64,000 bases of DNA, from contig JAHEFE010000006.1 of the NCBI GenBank assembly GCA_024640365.1, positions 1 through 64,000 on the forward strand, given 5' to 3'. Origin of the DNA: Woeseiaceae bacterium (GTDB taxonomy: Bacteria; Pseudomonadota; Gammaproteobacteria; Steroidobacterales; Woeseiaceae). The translations under genes were made by a program, and so were the position numbers. Below the pieces are notes generated by a model, which was not told where the DNA came from, searched no databases, and was given only the letters and a program-made list of their open reading frames with translations. Numbering within the stretch: the first letter of the stretch is position 1; each line of letters begins with the position of its first letter. Of this stretch, positions 39,803-48,964 are shown in pieces.

Positions 39803-41007
39803 ACAAGCGCTTTGACATTCTAATTTGTGGAGCCGGCATGGCAGGGCTCAGTTGCGCAGCGCTTTTGGCGACAGGGGCCGCACGAGAAAAGCTGAACATT
39901 CGAGTAATTGATGCCGGTCATGAGCCTGTGTTCGACTACAAGCAAGATGTCACTCTACGAGTCTCAGCGATTTCGGCGGGCTCCATGCAGATATTGGAAA
40001 CGGCCGGGGCTTGGGCGGGAATAGCGGCGGCCCGCGTATTTCCCTATCGAGAAATGCTTGTCTGGGACTCCCGAAGTGTAGTGGACAGTCCAGAGACTCT
40101 ACATTTTAATGCTGCAGAATTTGGTTTGCCCGAGCTAGGCGTGATTGTTGAAAACGTTCTGATTCAGCAAGTTTTGTTACAGCGATTGCGCGAATTAGGC
40201 GTTGAGGTTCAGTTCGAGACTCGTGTTTCTGACGTGCAATGGCTGGATGGTCCAACGGCAATACGCGCAGAGAATGGTCAAAAATTTACTGCCGATCTGA
40301 TAGTGGGTGCGGACGGTGCGGGATCGCGCATTCGTAATAGTGCGTCGATCTCGGTCAGTTCGTGGAACTATCCGCAGCATGCGCTGGTTACTCATGTGCA
40401 TTGCGCAAAGCCGCATCGCGGCATTGCCCGGCAGAGATTCCTGGCTAATGGACCGATTGCGTTGTTGCCGCTGGGTGGGGACAGGGTATCGATAGTATGG
40501 TCGACAACAGCTGACCGTGCCGAAGCTGCTCTTGCGTCATCGGATGCAGAATTGAGCAAAACGCTGACACGAATTAGTGATGGGGTGCTGGGTGAACTAA
40601 CGGTGGATGGTCCGCGGGGAAAATTTCCATTGCGTGCACAGATTGCAAAAGAGTATGTTCGACAGGGTCTGGTGCTGGTCGGTGATGCAGCTCACTGCGT
40701 TCATCCTCTGGCGGGACAAGGAGTAAATCTGGGATTTGCTGATGTTGCAGAGCTCACTGACGTGATAGCAGCTGCACTGAAGAATGGGGAGCATCCAGGC
40801 GACTTGCCAGTGCTGCGCCGCTATGAGCGGACTCGCAAGGGAGCCAATGCAACAATGTTGTATTTTATCGACGGAATTAACAGATTATTTTTAACCAAAG
40901 CTCCTGCACTCACGCGGCTAAGAGCGACAGGCATGCGCCTGTTCAACGAAAGTGGTCCATTAAAACGCCGAGCGGTGCGTACCGCACTTGGCTTAAACGG
41001 GCTCTAA
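39799..41007 (+). CDS. ubiI: UbiI-type (VisC) ubiquinone hydroxylase
   Basis: FAD monooxygenase for C5 hydroxylation of the ubiquinone ring. 402 residues. Motifs: LICGAGMAGLSCAALLATG, IVGADGAGSRIRNSASI and LVGDAAHCVHPLAGQGVNLGFAD. Position after ubiH matches ubiH-visC in E. coli, where gcvT comes next; here two extra genes intervene. Substrate is inferred from the order and paralogy. Confidence 0.92.
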   Translation: MNKRFDILICGAGMAGLSCAALLATGAAREKLNIRVIDAGHEPVFDYKQDVTLRVSAISAGSMQILETAGAWAGIAAARVFPYREMLVWDSRSVVDSPETLHFNAAEFGLPELGVIVENVLIQQVLLQRLRELGVEVQFETRVSDVQWLDGPTAIRAENGQKFTADLIVGADGAGSRIRNSASISVSSWNYPQHALVTHVHCAKPHRGIARQRFLANGPIALLPLGGDRVSIVWSTTADRAEAALASSDAELSKTLTRISDGVLGELTVDGPRGKFPLRAQIAKEYVRQGLVLVGDAAHCVHPLAGQGVNLGFADVAELTDVIAAALKNGEHPGDLPVLRRYERTRKGANATMLYFIDGINRLFLTKAPALTRLRATGMRLFNESGPLKRRAVRTALGLNGL

Positions 41008-41025
41008 CGTCAGGATAATGATTCA

Positions 41026-42543
41026 ATGACTCGAAATTATGTGTACGGTTTGGCTGTAGTGCTGGCAGCTATCAGTTTACTGACCTTCGTTTACAAATGG
41101 CAGATTCTTGGCTTGCCGATCACCAGCGACCAGACAACGCCGACGTGGACTGTTGAGGCATCTATCCGGTTTCAGGGTGGCCCCGGCTCTATAAAAGCTA
41201 ATCTGCAGATTCCTGGCCTGACGCCGAGTTATCAGGTGCTACGAGAAATTCCATTATCCAAGGGTTATGGTTCCCGGGTTAACTACACCGGTACCGGTCG
41301 CAACATGGAATGGACTATCCGCCGCGCAGATGGCGTTCAGTCGCTGTATTACCGTGCAGTTGTTTATGAAGACAAGACGCATGATAGTTCAGACACGATT
41401 CCGCCGTTCCCACCCGCACCTGTATTTGATGAGCCAGTTAAAACCGCGGTTGAGGTCCTGGTCAAAGAAGTGCGTGAGCACTCCGCTGATGCGGCATCTT
41501 TCACATCCGAGCTGTTGCGTCGGATGCACGACAACGGGGCAGATTCGAACGTCGATTTATTGCTATCCCAGTCAACCTCAACTGCTGATACGTTACAGAT
41601 AGTGACGAATATTCTTGCGGCTGCCCGCATCCCTGCGCGTATGGTGCATGGAATCTACTTGCAGGATCAGCAAAGTGACGCGGTACCGCAGCCCTGGCTG
41701 GAAATTCACGACGGCGACAAGTGGCGCTATTTTAATCCAACTAATGGTGCGGAGGGACTTCCGGATCAATTCCTGGTCTGGTGGCGGGGTATTGAGCCCG
41801 TCCTGACGGTCAACGGCGGCAGCAATGTTGAAATTAATTTCGCCGTACAACGCAACTATCTCGATACGTTGGCCGTCGCCGAAGAGCGTGCTGCACAAAG
41901 GCAATCCAAACTAGTTGAGTTTTCATTATTTAGTCTGCCCATCCAGACTCAGGCTGTGTACAGCGTCTTGCTGATGATGCCGATAGGCGCGCTGGTTATG
42001 GTGTTGATGCGCAACGTGGTCGGAATCGAAACTTTCGGCACGTTTATGCCAGTGCTGATTGCGCTGTCATTCAGGGAAACGGCATTGCTCTGGGGCGTCA
42101 TTTTGTTTTCATTGCTGGTCGCGCTTGGTTTAAGTATTCGATTCTTACTGGAGCGATTGCGATTGCTCCTTGTGCCACGGCTTAGTGCCGTACTAATTGT
42201 CGTCGTATTGCTCATGCTGATCATTAGTATTCTGTCGCACAAACTGGGGCTTGAAACGGGATTGTCGGTCGCACTATTTCCGATGGTTATTATTTCAATG
42301 ACGATCGAGCGAATGTCGGTGATGTGGGAAGAAGCGGGTGCTGGCGATGCAATCAAGGCAGGTCTCGGTAGCATGTTTATAGCTGTTATCGCCTATCTCG
42401 CGATGGGTATGCGCTGGCTTGAACACCTCATTTTTACGTTCCCGGAATTGTTGTTGTTGGTCCTTGCGATTGTGGTCTTGCTGGGTCGTTACACCGGCTA
42501 TCGTCTGATGGAATTAAGGCGTTTCAAGGTGCTCTCGAGTTAG
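41026..42543 (+). CDS. Inactive transglutaminase-like domain fused to seven membrane helices
   Basis: 505 residues. An N-terminal membrane helix (VYGLAVVLAAISLLTFVY) leads to a periplasmic region of about 260 residues with a degenerate transglutaminase fold (AARIPARMVHGIYLQDQ, PWLEIHDGDKWRYFNPTNG): the catalytic Cys is missing. Then come about seven membrane helices from residue 305 on. This matches the Transglut_i_TM plus 7TM_transglut architecture. The ATP-grasp gene follows four bases later, as in other proteobacteria; a retropepsin-like protease that often accompanies this pair is not here. Function unknown. Confidence 0.9.
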   Translation: MTRNYVYGLAVVLAAISLLTFVYKWQILGLPITSDQTTPTWTVEASIRFQGGPGSIKANLQIPGLTPSYQVLREIPLSKGYGSRVNYTGTGRNMEWTIRRADGVQSLYYRAVVYEDKTHDSSDTIPPFPPAPVFDEPVKTAVEVLVKEVREHSADAASFTSELLRRMHDNGADSNVDLLLSQSTSTADTLQIVTNILAAARIPARMVHGIYLQDQQSDAVPQPWLEIHDGDKWRYFNPTNGAEGLPDQFLVWWRGIEPVLTVNGGSNVEINFAVQRNYLDTLAVAEERAAQRQSKLVEFSLFSLPIQTQAVYSVLLMMPIGALVMVLMRNVVGIETFGTFMPVLIALSFRETALLWGVILFSLLVALGLSIRFLLERLRLLLVPRLSAVLIVVVLLMLIISILSHKLGLETGLSVALFPMVIISMTIERMSVMWEEAGAGDAIKAGLGSMFIAVIAYLAMGMRWLEHLIFTFPELLLLVLAIVVLLGRYTGYRLMELRRFKVLSS

Positions 42544-42546
42544 CTT

Positions 42547-43500
42547 ATGTTCGAACTCAGAAGAAAACTGCACGAAAAAGGTGTTCTCGGCGTTAACGAA
42601 CGCAACTCCCGGTTAATCATGGAGTTGAATCCGCGCAAGTTTTATCCGCGCGTGGACAATAAAGTGATCACCAAGAGCCTGGCGATTGAAGCAGGGATGC
42701 CGGTGCCGGATTTGTACGGAGTCATTTCGCACCAGTCAGAGGTACGGCACTTGCCCGAGATAGTCGCTGGGCAAGACAGTTTTGTCATTAAGCCGGCCCG
42801 CGGCAGTGGTGGCAATGGCATCATGGTGATTGCTGATCGCGGTTTGCGTAAAAAGGACACTTATCGAACGGTCAGTGGCGTCCTGCTGAACGAGGCTGAA
42901 ATCGAGCATCACGTTTCGAATGTAGTAGGTGGACAGTACAGCCTGAACGGCACGCCGGATTCTGCGTTGATCGAATATTGTGTGCGCTTCGACCCGTTGT
43001 TCGCGCAGGTAAGTTTTCAAGGTGTGCCGGACATTAGGGTTATCGTCTATCGCGGATACCCAGTGATGTCGATGGTGCGTTTGCCAACGCGATCTTCATC
43101 CGGCAAAGCCAACTTGCACCAGGGTGCGGTCGGCGCTGGCATCGACCTTTCCCTGGGCCGCACTCTTGATGGCGTTTTAGGCAACGATAGCGTCGATGAG
43201 CATCCGGATACGGGTATGCCTATCCGAGGGCTGCAAATACCACATTGGGATTACATCCTGGAGTCCTCCTCCAAGTGTTACGAAGTCACCGGGTTGGGCT
43301 ACGTCGGCGTCGATATTGTCATTGACAGAGACCTGGGCCCAATGATCTTGGAAATGAATGCGCGGCCCGGGCTCAATATTCAGATTGCTAATAATTGCGG
43401 CCTCGGTAATCGCCTGCGTCGGATCGATGAAATTCTCAATCCGGCGGACACTCCGGCGGAGCGAGCGGCGATTGCGCGGCGGGAGTTCCCTGCAGTCTGA
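42547..43500 (+). CDS. Alpha-L-glutamate ligase-like ATP-grasp protein (RimK-related)
   Basis: 317 residues. The ATP-grasp fold is visible as FVIKPARGSGGNGIMVI (nucleotide-binding loop), DIRVIVYRGYPVMSMVRLPT, and VDIVIDRDLGPMILEMNARPGLNIQ with the metal ligands. It belongs to the RimK-related ligases that pair with the 7TM/transglutaminase-like protein. Peptide-bond ligation to an unknown protein or small molecule is likely, but the substrate is unknown. The N-terminal NERNSRLIMELNPRKFYPRVD is a family signature. Confidence 0.9.
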   Translation: MFELRRKLHEKGVLGVNERNSRLIMELNPRKFYPRVDNKVITKSLAIEAGMPVPDLYGVISHQSEVRHLPEIVAGQDSFVIKPARGSGGNGIMVIADRGLRKKDTYRTVSGVLLNEAEIEHHVSNVVGGQYSLNGTPDSALIEYCVRFDPLFAQVSFQGVPDIRVIVYRGYPVMSMVRLPTRSSSGKANLHQGAVGAGIDLSLGRTLDGVLGNDSVDEHPDTGMPIRGLQIPHWDYILESSSKCYEVTGLGYVGVDIVIDRDLGPMILEMNARPGLNIQIANNCGLGNRLRRIDEILNPADTPAERAAIARREFPAV

Positions 43501-43579
43501 GTACCAGCCCCGTTTGCATTTGTTTCACTGGCAACTACTTCCTTCCTTGCGCTATCATTGCGCGACTAATCCATAGAAC

Positions 43580-43782
43580 TCGCGGAAGAGACCCCGAACT
43601 GGTTTCGGGGCGCCGAAGGCGCAACTCGCTCGGAAACGCTCAGGCAGAAGGACTGTGAGTTCTGATTGGCTCTGGAGAGCGGCTGTAATGGCCCACCGAA
43701 GGGGTATGTTGCCGGTAACGGCACTTGATCTCTCAGGTAACCGGACAGAGGGGCGGCAGGTTAATTCCTGCCGCCCTTTTTT
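43580..43782 (+). promoter_or_regulatory. Tandem glycine riboswitch with intrinsic terminator
   Basis: Aptamer 1 lies at about 43580-43660 (CGGAAGAGACC, GCCGAAGGCGCAA, CGCTCAGGCAGAAGGAC) and aptamer 2 at about 43665-43752 (CTCTGGAGAGCGGC, CACCGAAGGGG, TCTCTCAGGTAACCGGACAG). Right after, GGGCGGCAGG-TTAATT-CCTGCCGCCC and a T6 run (43751-43782) form a terminator overlapping the end of the second aptamer. gcvT starts 58 bases later. In known examples glycine binding releases the block and turns on gcv genes. Confidence 0.95.
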
Positions 43783-43840
43783 ATTGAACAGAGGTTTCTG
43801 GTCAGTGTGCCGCCAGCCTCGAACGCTATGGAGTTAGTCA

Positions 43841-44941
43841 ATGGGTTCTAAAACACCGCTGTATGATCAGCATGTCGCCGATGGCGCCCGCATGGTCGAT
43901 TTCGGCGGCTGGGATATGCCGCTGCATTACGGTTCCCAAATCGAAGAGCATCACGCCGTTAGACGCGCCGCCGGTATGTTTGATGTGTCACATATGACCG
44001 TCGTAGACGTACGTGGTGACCGCTGTCGCGAATTTCTCCAGCACCTGCTAGCAAATGATGTCGCCAAGCTGAAGCAGCCTGGCAAAGCATTGTACAGTTG
44101 CATGCTAAATGAAGACGGTGGAGTGATAGATGATCTGATTATCTATTTTCTCAAGCCGACCTGGTATCGCTTTGTGGTAAACGCCGGTAACAGCGAAAAA
44201 GATTTGGCCTGGATGAAGAAGCAGGCAGTCGCTTTTGATGTTGTTGTTAAAGAGCGAGATGACCTGGCAATTATCGCGGTACAAGGTCCTGATGCGCGCA
44301 ATGTTGCAGCAGCGTTATTGCCTGAAGAGGGTCGAGCCGAGGCGTTGGCTTTGGGCCAGTTCTTCGCCGCGGAAATTGGCGATTATTTTGTCGCTCGCAC
44401 CGGCTACACCGGTGAAGACGGCTGGGAGATCGCAATGCCGGCGACGATGGCTACTACCGCATGGCAACAGCTGTTGACACTGGGCGTTGTGCCTTGCGGT
44501 TTGGGCGCACGTGATACTTTGCGTCTTGAGGCAGGTATGAATTTGCACGGCTCTGATATGGACGCGAACACGTCGCCATTAGACGCGGGTCTGAACTGGA
44601 CTATAGCTTGGACTCCAGAGGAGCGAGATTTTATTGGTCGCGCAGCACTTACTGCGTATCGTAACAACGGCGTCAAATATGATTTCGTTGGTTTGGTGCT
44701 GAAAGATCGTGGCGTTCTGCGCAACCACCAGCGAATAGTTGTCGATGGTTTGCCTGACGGTGAAATCACGAGTGGTGGATTTTCGCCAACGACGGGCCGA
44801 TCAATTGCTCTGGCACGTGTGCCGGTTGGCACCGGCGACAAGGCCTGTGTGGAAGTGCGCGGTAAATTATTAGATGTGCAAGTGGTTAAGCCACCGTTTG
44901 TGCGTCATGGCAAAGCTTGTATTGAATTCGACGCAGACTGA
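43841..44941 (+). CDS. gcvT: Glycine cleavage T protein (aminomethyltransferase)
   Basis: Transfers the methylene carbon from lipoyl-bound aminomethyl to THF, releasing ammonia. 366 residues. GGAG lies nine bases before ATG 43841. Signatures: [19 protein letters not shown] at the start, [23 protein letters not shown] and [15 protein letters not shown]. First gene of the riboswitch-controlled operon. Confidence 0.97.
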   Translation: MGSKTPLYDQHVADGARMVDFGGWDMPLHYGSQIEEHHAVRRAAGMFDVSHMTVVDVRGDRCREFLQHLLANDVAKLKQPGKALYSCMLNEDGGVIDDLIIYFLKPTWYRFVVNAGNSEKDLAWMKKQAVAFDVVVKERDDLAIIAVQGPDARNVAAALLPEEGRAEALALGQFFAAEIGDYFVARTGYTGEDGWEIAMPATMATTAWQQLLTLGVVPCGLGARDTLRLEAGMNLHGSDMDANTSPLDAGLNWTIAWTPEERDFIGRAALTAYRNNGVKYDFVGLVLKDRGVLRNHQRIVVDGLPDGEITSGGFSPTTGRSIALARVPVGTGDKACVEVRGKLLDVQVVKPPFVRHGKACIEFDAD

Positions 44942-44978
44942 CTGTTTGCCCGATTTAGACCCTGACAGGAGAGTACGG

Positions 44979-45374
44979 ATGAGTGAATTACCGGGTGATT
45001 TGTATTACACCAAGGACCATGAATGGTTACGGCCGGAAGAAGACGGCAGTTATGTGGTTGGCATTACCGAATATGCTCAGGCCGCTCTTGGCGATCTGGT
45101 CTACGTTGAATTGCCTGATGTCGGTCAGGAGCTGGACGAGAATGACGAGATGGCCGTGGTTGAGTCAGTGAAAGCCGCGTCCGACGTCTATGCGCCAATA
45201 GCCGGAACGGTTGTGGCAGTCAACGAAGAGCTGGCCGATGATCCGGAAAGTATTAATACCGATCCGTACGGTGATGGCTGGATCGTGCGCATGACAGCAG
45301 CTGATGGGGTCAATCTTGACGACATGATGACACCCAACGCGTATCAGGAATTTCTTGACGAACTTGAGGCCTGA
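44979..45374 (+). CDS. gcvH: Glycine cleavage H protein
   Basis: Lipoyl carrier of the glycine cleavage system. ATG 44979 with AGGAGAG upstream gives 131 residues; the longer open frame overlaps gcvT. The lipoylation Lys is Lys65 in VVESVKAASDVYAP. YYTKDHEWLRPEEDG and GDGWIVRM are also conserved. Confidence 0.97.
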   Translation: MSELPGDLYYTKDHEWLRPEEDGSYVVGITEYAQAALGDLVYVELPDVGQELDENDEMAVVESVKAASDVYAPIAGTVVAVNEELADDPESINTDPYGDGWIVRMTAADGVNLDDMMTPNAYQEFLDELEA

Positions 45375-45412
45375 AATAAAGGTCAAAGTATCCAATTAAC
45401 CAGGACGACAGT

Positions 45413-46768
45413 ATGCCATTCATCCCTCATACCGAAGACGACATTCGGGAAATGCTCGCGGCAATCAAGGCTGATAAAATATCAGATCTGTTTGATGAGA
45501 TTCCTCCGGAGCTATTGATAGAAAATCTCGATGGCATTCCCGAGGCAATGTCGGAAATGGAAGTCGTCAGACATATGCGCGCCCGGGCTGCCCGTGACGG
45601 GGCTCCTCTGTGCTTTGCAGGCGCCGGGGCCTACGAACATCATATTCCGGCCGTAGTCTGGGATATCGCGACCCGTGGCGAATTCTACAGCGCTTATACG
45701 CCGTACCAGGCGGAGGCCAGCCAAGGCACTCTGCAAACCATTTACGAATATCAATCCATGATGGTTGAGCTGACCGGAATGGACGTAAGCAATGCCTCAC
45801 TCTACGACGGGGCTTCGGCATTAGCTGAAGCGTCACTGATGGCTGTTCGCGGCAATCGTCGCTGCAAGTCCACTCGGGTATTGTTGGCGGCGGGCGTAAA
45901 CCCGGTATATCAAAAAGTGGGCAAGGCGATCGCGGGTAGTCAGGGTTTGGTGTTCGAGCGTCTGCCGCTGGATATTGAAACCGGCATTACCTCTCTCGAA
46001 ACATTGGGTACAGAGGACGCTCCGGTAGCCGTTATTATTCAGCAGCCGTCATTTTTTGGCACGCTTGATCGTATTGATGAATTGACAGACTGGGCCCACG
46101 AAAAGGGCGCTATCGTAATTGCCATTACGAACCCAACTTCATTGACCGTGCTTAAGTCACCCGCCAAATGGGGCCGGGAAGGGGCTGACATTGTTTGTGG
46201 CGAGGGTCAGCCGCTGGGTGTGCCACTGTCGTCGGGCGGACCGTATTTCGGTTTCATGGCGTGTAAGCAGGCGCTAGTGCGGCAGATGCCAGGGCGCATT
46301 GTCGGGCGCACTGTCGATCTTGATGGTAAAAAAGGTTTTACGCTCACATTGCAGGCGCGTGAGCAGCACATACGTCGCTCCAAGGCGACCTCAAACATCT
46401 GTACCAACCAGGGTTTGATGGTTACCGCGGCAACCATTTATATGTCCCTTCTGGGACAGGAAGGGATAGCGCGCGTGGCAGTTTCGTCGCAGCGAAATAC
46501 GGTTGAGCTGGTTAAAGCTCTGACCGCAATTAACGGCGTTGAGGTCGCATTCTCAGGTCCACATTTTCATGAAGCGCTGCTGCGTTTTGATCGGCCTGTG
46601 GAGCCGGTGCTCAGGGCGCTCGCCGCCAGGAACATTGTAGGAGGAGTGGCTATCGGGGATTCCGTACCGGAGTTGGCGAATACTATTCTTGTCTGCGCGA
46701 CCGAGACTAAGACCTCGGCTGATATAGCGACCTATGCGCAGGCGCTCGCTGAAGTTCTTGCCGCGTGA
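45413..46768 (+). CDS. gcvPA: Glycine dehydrogenase (decarboxylating) subunit 1
   Basis: N-terminal half of P protein. 451 residues. The split form is seen in many bacteria outside enterics; E. coli has one 957-residue chain. Motifs: [52 protein letters not shown] and [20 protein letters not shown]. The second subunit is 0.6 kb downstream, separated by a peroxiredoxin-like gene. Confidence 0.97.
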   Translation: MPFIPHTEDDIREMLAAIKADKISDLFDEIPPELLIENLDGIPEAMSEMEVVRHMRARAARDGAPLCFAGAGAYEHHIPAVVWDIATRGEFYSAYTPYQAEASQGTLQTIYEYQSMMVELTGMDVSNASLYDGASALAEASLMAVRGNRRCKSTRVLLAAGVNPVYQKVGKAIAGSQGLVFERLPLDIETGITSLETLGTEDAPVAVIIQQPSFFGTLDRIDELTDWAHEKGAIVIAITNPTSLTVLKSPAKWGREGADIVCGEGQPLGVPLSSGGPYFGFMACKQALVRQMPGRIVGRTVDLDGKKGFTLTLQAREQHIRRSKATSNICTNQGLMVTAATIYMSLLGQEGIARVAVSSQRNTVELVKALTAINGVEVAFSGPHFHEALLRFDRPVEPVLRALAARNIVGGVAIGDSVPELANTILVCATETKTSADIATYAQALAEVLAA

Positions 46769-46800
46769 TGGCTAACAGACGACGAGACTGGAATTAGCCA

Positions 46801-47316
46801 ATGGCACAAATAATTGCGCGTGATACCAAGCACCAGCTATTTGGTGAATTGCCGCCGGTGGGCAGCAAGGCGCCTGATTTTTCGCTGGTCACGGTTGATT
46901 TTAAAGACGTAACCGGCGCCAACTGGTTAGGCAAGCGGAAAATACTGAATATCATGGTGAGCACTGACGCATCGACATGTGCAAATTCTGTCATTGCCTT
47001 TGACCGCTATGCCGAAAAACTCGATGACGTAGCGATGCTGATGATCTCTGCGGATTTGCCGTTCGCTCATGAACGGTTTCGCAAAGAGCACGGGCTGAAA
47101 CACGTCACGTGCCTATCATCGTTGCGCAATGCCGGATTTGGTAAACACTTCGGAGTGCTGATAACGGACGGGCCGCTGGAAGGACTATTTGCCCAAGCCG
47201 TGCTCGTGCTTGATGAGAACAATTCTGTGGTCTACGCCGAGTTAGCTGAGGATGTTGCCCAAGAACCGGACTACGCCGCGATTTTTCGTTCGCTGGGTAT
47301 TGAACTGGAAGACTGA
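46801..47316 (+). CDS. Thiol-peroxidase (Tpx)-like redoxin with an altered active site
   Basis: 171 residues clearly homologous to Tpx (GSKAPDFSLVTVDFKDVTG, ISADLPFAHERF, DGPLEGLFAQAVLVLDENN). Compared from memory with E. coli Tpx, the peroxidatic Cys is kept (Cys60 in STDASTCANS), but the active-site Pro and Thr of the PxxxTxxC motif are Val53 and Ala57, and the conserved Arg is Gln132. The resolving Cys position (RFC) is Arg94, while another Cys (104) occurs ten residues later in HVTCLSS. Normal peroxidase turnover is therefore doubtful. It sits in the gcv operon between the two P subunits, 32 bases after gcvPA and 48 before gcvPB. Confidence 0.88.
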   Translation: MAQIIARDTKHQLFGELPPVGSKAPDFSLVTVDFKDVTGANWLGKRKILNIMVSTDASTCANSVIAFDRYAEKLDDVAMLMISADLPFAHERFRKEHGLKHVTCLSSLRNAGFGKHFGVLITDGPLEGLFAQAVLVLDENNSVVYAELAEDVAQEPDYAAIFRSLGIELED

Positions 47317-47364
47317 ATTTGGAACAGGGTTGCTACGGGCGATTCTGCTATTGAGGAAAGAACG

Positions 47365-48825
47365 ATGAATGAAACTGTGATATTCGAAGAGTCCCGCAAC
47401 GGTCGCCGTGCTTACGCGCAGGCGCCAGCGGCTGTAGCAGCGCTCGACCTCCCCAAAGAGTTTTTACGGGAAGTCCCGCCAATGTTGCCTGAGGTCTCCG
47501 AATTACAAGTCGTACGTCATTTTACGCGCCTGTCGCAGAAAAACTTTTCCATTGATACGCATTTCTACCCGCTCGGCTCCTGCACGATGAAGTACAACCC
47601 GCGAGTCTGTAATTCAATGGCTATGTTGCCAGGTTTTCTGAATAGGCACCCTTTGGGACCTATTGAACAAGGACAGGGATTTCTCGAGTGCATGTTCGAC
47701 TTACAGGAAATGCTGAAGAAAGTGACTGGAATGAAAGGGGTTTCGTTGACGCCGATGGCGGGCGCGCAAGGTGAGTTTGCAGGCGTCGCGATGATTCGTG
47801 CGTACCATAAAGCGCGCGGTGAAGATAATCGCAACGAAATAATCGTGCCTGATGCCGCTCACGGTACAAATCCGGCGACAGCAACCATGTGTGGCTGCGT
47901 CGTGAAAGAAGTGCCAACGGATAGTCACGGGGATATCAATATGGAAGCCCTGAAGGCCGCCCTTGGTCCGAATACGGCTGGCATCATGCTGACCAATCCT
48001 TCAACTATCGGCGTTTTTGAACGCGATATTCTTGACGTAAAAAAAGTCGTAAATGAGGCTGGCGGTCTGCTTTATTACGATGGTGCCAACTTGAACGCAA
48101 TTCTTGGCAAAGTACGTCCGGGCGACATGGGCTTTGATGTGATTCACATGAATTTGCACAAGACATTCTCGACACCGCATGGCGGTGGTGGTCCGGGCTC
48201 AGGTGCAGTGGGCGTAAACGAGCGCCTGTTACCTTTCATGCCTCTGCCCGTTGTTGGCAAGGCAGACGACAATAGTTTCTGCTGGTTGGCTGAAAATGAC
48301 CTGCCGCAGAGTATTGGCCGCTTATCCGGATTCATGGGTAATGCAGGCGTACTGCTACGCGCTTACGTATACATGCTAATGCTCGGACGAGACGGTATGC
48401 GCCGTGTTGCCGAGTTTGCTACGCTCAATGCGAATTACCTTCAGGCGCGACTCCGTGATGCAGGCTTTGAGTTGGCGTTTCCGGACCGCAGAGCGAGTCA
48501 CGAATTCATCATCACTTTGAAGCACCAGGCGAAATCAGTGCACGTTTCTGCTATGGATGTAGCCAAAGCGCTGCTCGATCGTGGCTATCATGCGCCGACT
48601 ACCTATTTCCCGCTGTTGGTACCGGAATGCTTGTTGATAGAACCCACGGAGACGGAATCCCGGGAAACTCTCGACGGCTTCGTCGCAGCAATGGTCGACA
48701 TTGCCGAGCAGGCGTTGACAGATGCCGATGGAGTCCGGCAGGCACCATTGACTACGCCGGTGCGACGCCTGGATGATGTTCTGGCCGCGCGTCAACTCGA
48801 TCTTGCATGGAAGGCCGATAAATAG
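47365..48825 (+). CDS. gcvPB: Glycine dehydrogenase (decarboxylating) subunit 2
   Basis: C-terminal half of P protein and the PLP-binding subunit. 486 residues. The Schiff-base Lys is Lys266 in [18 protein letters not shown]. Other motifs: [26 protein letters not shown] and [10 protein letters not shown]. Ends the gcv operon; no strong terminator is evident after it. Confidence 0.97.
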   Translation: MNETVIFEESRNGRRAYAQAPAAVAALDLPKEFLREVPPMLPEVSELQVVRHFTRLSQKNFSIDTHFYPLGSCTMKYNPRVCNSMAMLPGFLNRHPLGPIEQGQGFLECMFDLQEMLKKVTGMKGVSLTPMAGAQGEFAGVAMIRAYHKARGEDNRNEIIVPDAAHGTNPATATMCGCVVKEVPTDSHGDINMEALKAALGPNTAGIMLTNPSTIGVFERDILDVKKVVNEAGGLLYYDGANLNAILGKVRPGDMGFDVIHMNLHKTFSTPHGGGGPGSGAVGVNERLLPFMPLPVVGKADDNSFCWLAENDLPQSIGRLSGFMGNAGVLLRAYVYMLMLGRDGMRRVAEFATLNANYLQARLRDAGFELAFPDRRASHEFIITLKHQAKSVHVSAMDVAKALLDRGYHAPTTYFPLLVPECLLIEPTETESRETLDGFVAAMVDIAEQALTDADGVRQAPLTTPVRRLDDVLAARQLDLAWKADK

Positions 48826-48964
48826 TTATTTGCTGCCGCTTGTTGCTGGTAGTGAGGACTAAAGACGCCCTATAAAAACTGGAACCTGCTCGAGTTCTGC
48901 GAGTCGACAGACTTGCGGCGGAGCGTGCTGCATACACCCTCAATACTGGAAACATGGCTAGCGC

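Noticed and set aside
41949-42374. Reverse ORF inside the 7TM protein
   Set aside because: Shadow of hydrophobic codons in a real gene; Ser/Thr/Ile-rich low-complexity peptide without a ribosome site.
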